From Paramarasmius palmivorus (Eukaryota; Basidiomycota; Agaricomycetes; Agaricales; Marasmiaceae), in NCBI GenBank assembly GCA_037176845.1, contig JAYKXP010000019.1, positions 703,111 through 767,110 on the forward strand: a stretch of DNA of 64,000 nt, read 5' to 3'. Positions 57,525 to 64,000 of this stretch are shown piece by piece. The translations under genes were made by a program, and so were the position numbers. Positions within the stretch are counted from its first letter, which is position 1. Each line of letters begins with the position of its first letter. The notes beneath the pieces are model-generated. The model did not search any database, was not told the DNA's origin, and saw nothing but the letters and a program-made list of their open reading frames with translations.

Positions 57525-58680
57525 AACTTTAGCGCTCAACAGCCGCCTAGGTCACCGAGCTATCTATGTGCTTATCTATCTGGTCTCTCTTGTCACTACC
57601 TCATCGCTTGCGCTTGGTGAGCTTTCGTATCCGAGAATACTGACAACGGAAAAGCTTAATCTACACCGGAGCCTGAGTTCGTTCTGGTGTCGTCTCAATC
57701 TGTTCTTTGGTGTTGGTCGCTGCATTCCGTATTTCCTTTCCGGCGTTCTCCATCAAAAGTCAACACAACATGGGATGGTTCGGAAGCGCTCGAGTCAAGT
57801 GCGGAAGTACTCTAAATTTGTTGGCTCGCGGATTCTCTTTGGCAGCGTCTTCACACAAAGCGCCTGCTTTCTGGTTTCTCTATCCTATCGGGCTGTTGAC
57901 TCACGAACAAATCCAAGCTTAGGTGATGAATCTCGAATCTCTAGGCATTACGGATCTATCCGAATCAATAAATCATCGATTTTCTGGTGGTATCGGCGTC
58001 GCGACTTGGAGGTCATCGCTGCACGTTCTTCATATTCCTAGTCCTATTCCGTCTTCTAGGAGCGATCGGAACCGCTCGAACTTGAACGGAATAAAGCCTA
58101 ATGTCTACGTTCAAATGCGATCTGACTCAAGGTACGGATCTGTTACCTGTTATCTGTTATCATGAACCCGCACGCTCGAGTTGGATCACGGTTCGTCAAT
58201 TCATCTCATCTCGTGGTTGGTATCTTTGACTCGAGTTCTTCTTCGGCCGCTTTCATGTTCCCTAGAGGAAGGTATCTAATATCTGTCTCTAACTCTCCCA
58301 GTGTCGTTTATTTGCCAGCCGATGAAACTGAAACTGTGGAATCGTGTACCTCTTGTGCGTCCAAATACTCCGAGTCGCTTGTAAGGCCAAGATAACTTCT
58401 TCCCATAGGTTACTTGGGTTCTTCCACCCAATCTCTCGCCGTGGCCCGTGGTCGGGCAATATGATCGTTTCTCATGTCCCTGAATGAAACAGCAATTCGG
58501 AGATACGCAACAGTTGGTGAATGGTGAATGTTCGGAACCATCGTTGGGCGAACGTGATATATCGAGTCGGATAGAATGGAACTGAAACTACAATTAATGT
58601 TCGTGTTTCGCATCCTCGCATTGAAAAGTGAACAGCCACCACAATCACATATAGATATATCTCATCGAACATTGACCCCG
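57525..58680. repeat. dispersed repeat, copy R3
   Basis: Third copy of the 54-58 kb repeat. It starts with a block TAGCGCTCAACAGCCGCC...CTATCTATCTGG-CTCTCTTGTCACT that recurs at 62100-62190 and, inverted and shorter, near 58995-59050. It contains GGCGTTCTCCATCAAA, GCGATCGGAACCGCTCGAA and the AGATATATCTCATCGAAC terminal block. Confidence 0.6.
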
Positions 58681-59142
58681 CAAGAGGAGTAGTCTCTGGA
58701 TGAATTTGTGGTTTGGTGTGACCGTCGGGGGATAAAGAGGTACATGTTTCGTGGTATGTTGACGTGCTAGTGAATTCTCTTTCTTTGGGAGTTGGATACA
58801 CACGCATATGATCGTGACTTCGGGGTATGTAAATTCACGGATTCGATCCTGAACACCAAGATTGTAAAGGTTCAGTGGCATAGCATCGAGATATCACGAG
58901 AGCCTAGGTTGATCCTATGACAAACAATCTCCATTTTCCTGAGCGATGATCCGATTGAATTTTTGCAGGGCCTTGTGATAGGCTGTACCAAGTATGTCAC
59001 TCGCCCGATAGATAGGTAGATAAGTAGATAAGTTAGCTGTTTCAGCGCTAAAGCTTAAAGATCATCACCCTCTCACACTGGTCCGCTGTGTCGCTCAGAA
59101 ACATAAGAGTTAGGAGAACTCATGGCTTTGTTCTTAAAACTG
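58681..59142. other. intergenic
   Basis: Holds the inverted partial copy of the TAGCGCT/ATCTATC block near 58995-59050. No gene. Confidence 0.4.
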
Positions 59143-59904
59143 ACATGATAGGACATACAGCGAGCAATCTCGTCGATTCAAAGCTGACCGACAAACATTG
59201 AAGTACGAATACCAGATCCGATCCCTCAATACCGTGATAGCCAGGGATACAACGCCTATTTCAACTGGAGCAATACAGATTATTAGTGTTCGAACGACAT
59301 ATGATAACACAGATCAGCTTACCTCAAACAATGAAAGGAACATTAATAGACGCCGTTCCCGGTGTCTTACAAAAGTCACTATCAAGTCGCACCCCACACG
59401 ATGCAATTTGATTACAACTCCCTCCACATCCTCCACGATCGCAGAATCCAACATTGCTGTCCGCGCGAATACAAGCCGTGCCCTTTGCATTGAGACATGT
59501 CGCTCCCCCGGTGTACACTGTACAATCGCCACCACATACGTTCTGTGTTTGTTTGTTGCAGTAGACGACGGTAGTCTCTGCTCCAGCGCGTTTAGTGGAG
59601 AAGGGGTTTCCGACGAACGTTAGGTTGGCATCGGTGTTGGAGATCCAATCGAGGAGTTCCCCACGAGGAACCTGTTATCATATGGTTTCAGTCATGGTAA
59701 TCGAGGCGATTACTCTTTTTTTTGCGGGGGTGGCGGCATACCTTTTGGATGCTTGGTACAACCTATCAGCAAAACGTCAATTGTCATGACTCGGAGATAC
59801 AGTAACATTGGCGCAGGACATACCAAAGCATTGACTGCGTTCCCGACGCAGCAGAGAGCAACGATGGCGATGGTGGAAGTGAAAGCTGAGAACTTGACCT
59901 GCAT
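59143..59904 (-). repeat. inverted duplication, left arm
   Basis: About 760 bases that match, in reverse complement, 61186-61922, including the whole cysteine-rich gene and about 180 bases of its 3' flank. Similarity is highest in exon 3 and the 3' flank and lower in the introns. Confidence 0.85.
59324..59904 (-). CDS. ten-cysteine small secreted protein, copy 2
   Basis: Three exons on the minus strand: 59904-59824, 59762-59742 and 59671-59324; 149 residues. Signal peptide MQVKFSAFTSTIAIVALCCV, 7-residue exon 2 (VVPSIQK), mature domain with the same ten-Cys pattern: YC, VCGGDC, TC, AC, FC, GC, SC, SC, FC. Exon 3 is almost identical to copy 3 in the other arm. Intron 2 contains a T-run and a G-rich stretch absent from copy 3, so introns diverge faster than exons, suggesting either purifying selection or gene conversion on the coding part. 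Intact and probably expressed. Confidence 0.83.
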
Positions 59905-61142
59905 TGTAATCCTGGCGTTTTCGGGTAGAGAACCAACTTTCTCTTATAGTAGTATCCTGGACATTGTATTGTGTTCTTTGTCCAGGTGCATCTTTGGGGT
60001 CTTCGTCGAATCTTTGGCCTGGGCCTGAGATACGCCACAGATGCAGACGAATCAAATCATGATACTGGGGATATTAGCAACGTACTGGCTTCAGGAACCT
60101 TTGGTGCTGTGTGACATGTGTTGACATCGGAATGAGAGGCATTGAATGCGAGTCGCATCCTAAATTACTGACTTGCGGTTTTATCTCGGAAGCTCCTTCC
60201 CAGCGTCAACGCTCGGTACATGGCTGCTCAGAGTTTGCGGGTATAGCATACATGAGTTGCTTCAAAGACGAAGATATGCCAGACGTCCGCTCTGAGTTAT
60301 ATTTGGCGGTTCGTCGGCGTGAATCAATGTTATTCGGCATCGTGCCTTCGAGCCGTGTCAAATCAGAAGCATCATAGGTTTCCCAAGCCTGCAAATAACT
60401 TGGCCCACAAGCTCAAAATGATATCATGATCATTTAGGAACCTAGCTTTGATTTCTTGATGCCTTCAAGTACTCACATGTAACCGCCCGCAGCAATGAAG
60501 CGTCACAGATTTATGATCTTCAGGCATGTCTTTGAATCATATAAACTCACTCGAGATATCATGTGGATAAGTACAGCCAAAGAAAGGAATGCAGGTAAAC
60601 TTCCGGCCTGGGTAGTAATAAGTAGTAGGTTCGAAGGTGCCAAGTCGAAGAAAAAGACCACCCCAAATCATCATTCCAGCTGGAATCACTCGGCATGATA
60701 TATTAAGAACAAGATTCCTCTCCGTCGTCACATTGCGATGAAGTTGGAAGTGTTTGAACAACCTCTTGATGCTTCTATTTATCGATTGTGACAAGTCTCT
60801 TGACAGTTCCATACTTTGGTTTGATTACAGAAGTAGATCTATGCCTCTGCATCTCATAGAACAGTGCGGTCTTGCCACAACTATCATGATTGAACTGGAT
60901 GGGCCCAAAATGCCGGGTGGCTAGACGCAATGTCTCTGGGTAAGGCTGTATTTCTCATCTTGTCCCCCAAGAAACCCGCATGTATGCGTGGATTCTGCGA
61001 AAGTATGTTACATATCATGATTCAAGTTCGTCCCTAGAGTATCATGATAATCAAGCCAACTGTATGACAGCCTGTGTTGAATCGCATATTGGGAAACACT
61101 TACTGCTAAAAAAAATAACCAAAAACAAGATGAGTTCCAGCG
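59905..61142. other. spacer between the inverted arms
   Basis: 1.3 kb with promoters of both divergent cysteine-rich genes. ATCATGAT palindromes recur (about 60423-60432, 61015-61022, 61043-61050). No gene accepted. Confidence 0.45.
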
Positions 61143-61149
61143 TATAAAA
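61143..61149 (+). promoter_or_regulatory. TATA box
   Basis: TATAAAA in GCGTATAAAAGCAGC, 43 bases before the ATG at 61186 of cysteine-rich copy 3. Confidence 0.6.
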
Positions 61150-61185
61150 GCAGCTCAATGTACTACGAGAAAAGTCAGGATTCCA

Positions 61186-61740
61186 ATGCAGGTCAAGTTC
61201 TCAGCTCTCACTTCCACCATCGTCGCTCTTTTCTGCGTCGGGAACGCAGTAAACGCACTAGTACGCGCCTTTAACCAACCTTTACGAGACCTTATTGCTG
61301 ACACTGACATCCTAGGTCGTACCGAATATTAAAATGGTATGCAACGCCAATAGAGAGCAATAATCATAGCTGAACTATGATATCTGATTCAGGTTCCTCG
61401 TGGGGAGCTTCTCGACTGGATCTCCAACACCGATGCCAACCTAACGTTCGTCGGAAACCCCTTCTCCACTAAACGCGCTGGAGCAGAGACTACCGTCGTC
61501 TACTGCAACAAACAAACACAGAACGTATGTGGAGGCGATTGTACAGTGTACACCGGGGGAGCAACATGTCTCGATGCAAAGGGCACGGCTTGTATTCGCG
61601 CGGACAGCAATGTCGGATTCTGCGATCGTGGAGGATGTGGAGGAAGTTGTAATCAGATTGCATCGTGTGGAGTGCGACTTGATAGTGACTTTTGTAAGAC
61701 ACCGGGAACGGCGTCTATTAATGTTCCTTTCATTGTTTGA
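61186..61740 (+). CDS. ten-cysteine small secreted protein, copy 3
   Basis: Three exons (61186-61260, 61316-61336, 61393-61740), 147 residues. Signal peptide MQVKFSALTSTIVALFCV, exon 2 VVPNIKM, mature domain beginning VPRGELLDWISNTDANLTF and ending FCKTPGTASINVPFIV with ten Cys. It differs from copy 2 by one residue in exon 3 and by several in the signal peptide. TATA box 43 bases upstream. Exon 1 ends exactly at the signal peptide, a layout conserved in copies 1-3. Divergently oriented from copy 2. Confidence 0.85.
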
Positions 61741-61922
61741 GGTAGGCTGATCTGTGTTATCATATGTCGTTCGAACACTAATGATACATATTGCTCCAGC
61801 TGAAATCGGTGTTGTATCCCTGGCTATCACGGTATTGAGGAACCGGATCTGGTATTCGTACTTCAATGTTGGTCGGTCGGTTTTAAATTAAGAAAATTGC
61901 TTGCTGTATGTCCTGTCATGGT
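61186..61922 (+). repeat. inverted duplication, right arm
   Basis: Counterpart of 59143-59904. Its far end reads AAGAAAATTGCTTGCTGTAT then GTCCTG, matching the reverse of the left arm's outer end, so the duplicated segment includes about 180 bases beyond the stop codon. Confidence 0.85.
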
Positions 61923-62882
61923 TATGTCAATGATTCTGAGCCCCGCAGTGAGTATTGGAGCTTACTACAGTGTGAGAGGAGGGGATCATACATAATGTGT
62001 AGCCTCTAACTTAGCTTGCTCTGCAACACAACGAGCACGAAAAGATTCCAAGCTGATTGTGATGCGCGGTACTTTTGGGAAATTGTCCCGAATTTCCACA
62101 CCTTTTTAGCGCTCAGACAGCCGCCCACTACTAGGTTATCTATCTGGCTATCTATCTGACCTCTCTTGTCACTCTACCTCATCGACAACGCAGCTCTCCC
62201 CTCAACGATGCAGGCGCTTCAACCAAAACTCGCAGGATATCTCCAAAAAAGGATACTAAATCACTAATTCGTGTATTGGTCTCATATCCCCCAATAAACA
62301 TCAAGCAACTTCTCTACTTTTAAAATCGCCTGCGTACCAATGAAAACGACATCCTCTCTGAAGACTGAAGTTATTTTCTCGGATACTGGCACCAGAGGCT
62401 CTGATTAATCAAGAATGATTGGCATGAGGTCATGTAGTGCGGGATAGGTAAAAGGGAAACCACACAAGAGGCTAATACGATGACATTGATGTGGCATTGA
62501 AAAGGGCGGTTTGAGGGAGCTGGTGAGTTCCAGATGCTTTAGCAATATGGTTATACTACAGAGGAATCTGCATTAAAATATTCGTTTGCTCCGGAAGAAG
62601 ACTCGGACAGTACAGCACGGAGACACGCCATCTCGTTTTCGACTATCCAGGACTTCGATTCTCTTTCGTTCTGTTTAAACGGCAGGATCAATTCTTAAGG
62701 TTTTCCCAGCGAATCGAAATCCCCGCGCATATCGTTCATAAAAGATATAGATTCCAACACGCAACACTGGAATATAAATAATAACTCAACACTTCAGTCC
62801 ATCTACGACTACAATCTCGGCTTCTCCTGGAACTATAAATACCGTTAGTCTTGATACATCAATCCCACAAATTCCACTCGCC
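61923..62882. other. intergenic with repeat block
   Basis: Contains, at about 62100-62190, the TAGCGCTCA-ACAGCCGCC...TCTATCTGACCTCTCTTGTC block also seen at the start of R3 (57525). No gene. Confidence 0.45.
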
Positions 62883-63150
62883 TCAACCAATGAACGGCAC
62901 ATTAATAGACTGCGTTCCCGGAGTCTTGCAAAAGTTCCCGTCCAGCCTCACACCACACGTCGAAATCTGGTTGCAGCTTCCGCCGCATCCACCGCGATCG
63001 CAGAATCCCACATTTACACCCTTCTCGGCACGGATGCATTTAGTACCCTTAGCCTCAATGCAGGTTGCGCCGCCGTCGTATACGGTGCATTGTCCTCCAC
63101 AGACGTTCTGGTTTTGGCTGTCGCAGTAGACGACGGTGGTGGTTTTACCC
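62883..63150 (-). pseudogene. ten-cysteine secreted protein, copy 4, interrupted
   Basis: The 3' part of exon 3 is intact from TTVVYC to SINVPFIG with all ten Cys; it includes a KGVN insertion near the sixth Cys. Upstream, where copies 1-3 have NPFSTKRAG, the sequence stops matching and becomes the terminal repeat of an inserted element at 63151. The signal peptide, exon 2 and first part of exon 3 are not in the window and would lie beyond 64000 if the insertion is simple. As it stands no secreted product can be made. Confidence 0.75.
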
Positions 63151-64000
63151 AAGGGGGGAGCGGGATTTGAATGGATGATATCAACCTCAAAGTCCAGGTT
63201 TCGACTCCGAGGGACCCCTCCCCCCCTCCAAAAAAGGAAATATTGATTACGTCATATGTTTTCGGTACTAAAGAGATACGATACTTTTTGTTTCTGACCC
63301 AATTCTAACCTCTATCATCGTGTTCCATGGTCAAACTCATGCCAAAGAGCCACTACAACTCTGGCATTTCCATTTACGAGGGACATAGCTATTCGGGGCC
63401 ACACAGGATAGGTGAAACTAGTGAATTTGGGTTAGGCAAATGTGACTGGAATAAGGTGCGCAAAAAACATACCCATTCGGTCTCGCACCCGTCTGAGGTG
63501 ACTGCACAGGTTCACACCTCGAGGCATCATCGTCCGATACACTGGTGCATTCCAAAGGAATGAAGGCTTACCTCGAAGCTTGATGTGAAGAATGTGCCTC
63601 AGAAATCGTCAACGTAGAGCGCTTCTTCGAACGACGTGGTTTCTGTGCCTGACGCTTGCTCCATATCTTGCGCATGGCATCGGTCTCTGCTGCGGAGATG
63701 TCGTGGATGTAAGGGTGATTTTTTCTGTCCAGCAAACCATGTCTGTTCTTGTAATGAATAGCCGCTGTGTATGTCCAGATTGCGGGAGATTCGGTGAAAA
63801 TTTCTCTTTTGCACCCTGACGGCGCCACCGGAGCCTCTGTAGGGTCTAAACGTCAAGAAAACGTCGATTCTACTCATTTAGGTCACTTTGGCAATGAATT
63901 ATCGGTACTCAGAGTTTGACACCTAAAGTCCAGATAACGGCTGCTGGTGCCCCCTCCCCCCCCCGGTTGATATCATCGATTCAAATCCCGCACCCCCCTT
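63151..64000. mobile_element. small element with 36-bp terminal inverted repeats
   Basis: Left end 63151-63186 and right end 63965-64000 are inverted repeats matching at 34 of 36 bases (right end GGTTGATATCATCGATTCAA, then ATCCCGCACCCCCCTT). Just inside both ends lies a similar C-rich block in direct orientation (AAAGTCCAG ... CCCCTCCCCCCC). The length is 850 bases if it ends at the window edge. No transposase is visible; a minus-strand basic frame at 63568-63828 has no ATG, so this resembles a non-autonomous DNA element. The target-site duplication cannot be tested because the right flank is outside the window. Confidence 0.6.

Noticed and set aside
63568..63828. Basic 86-codon frame inside the terminal-repeat element
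   Set aside because: No ATG, no transposase motif; may be captured host sequence, but not enough to call a gene.
63978..63989. GATTCAAATCCC resembling a tRNA B box
   Set aside because: No matching A box or cloverleaf around it; the same sequence is part of the terminal inverted repeat.

Overview
The window looks like nuclear DNA of a filamentous basidiomycete, most probably an Agaricomycete. Nearly every gene is cut by short GT-AG introns (mostly 45-65 nt, a few GC-AG), promoters have TATA boxes close to the ATG, there is a Con-6-type conidiation protein, and most other genes belong to lineage-specific families with no name I can give. I see no rRNA, tRNA, CRISPR array or bacterial operon. 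All multi-exon models here were built by hand from splice signals and reading-frame continuity; every complete model closes in frame.

Layout. 0-19 kb: a terminal exon, a frameshifted gene relic, a small protein-kinase-like gene, a 534-aa single-exon protein, a small secreted protein, a nine-exon DUF262 protein, a two-finger C2H2-like gene, a short zinc-ribbon gene and a Con-6 gene. 19-29 kb: three minus-strand two-finger genes and one unrecognised seven-exon gene. 29-32.8 kb: sparse DNA, then a multi-module zinc-ribbon gene. 33-43 kb: two copies of a divergent pair, a minus-strand two-finger gene facing a plus-strand BTB/POZ gene; the second BTB copy is dead. 44-49 kb: a secreted lysine-rich protein and two recent tandem BTB copies. 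50-54 kb: a minus-strand array of seven five-cysteine mini zinc ribbons, annotated as two adjacent genes that may be one. 54-64 kb: a repeat-rich tract with four copies of a ten-cysteine secreted protein. Two of these form an inverted duplication, and the last is interrupted by an element with 36-bp terminal inverted repeats that runs to the window edge.

The main message is local expansion of four families: six two-finger C2H2-like proteins, three zinc-ribbon loci sharing a C-terminal domain, four BTB proteins and four cysteine-rich secreted proteins. The most novel items are the mini zinc-ribbon arrays with their shared C-terminal domain, the duplicated finger/BTB divergent pair, and a 22-bp element conserved upstream of three finger genes. 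Functions beyond metal or protein binding and secretion cannot be read from the sequence.
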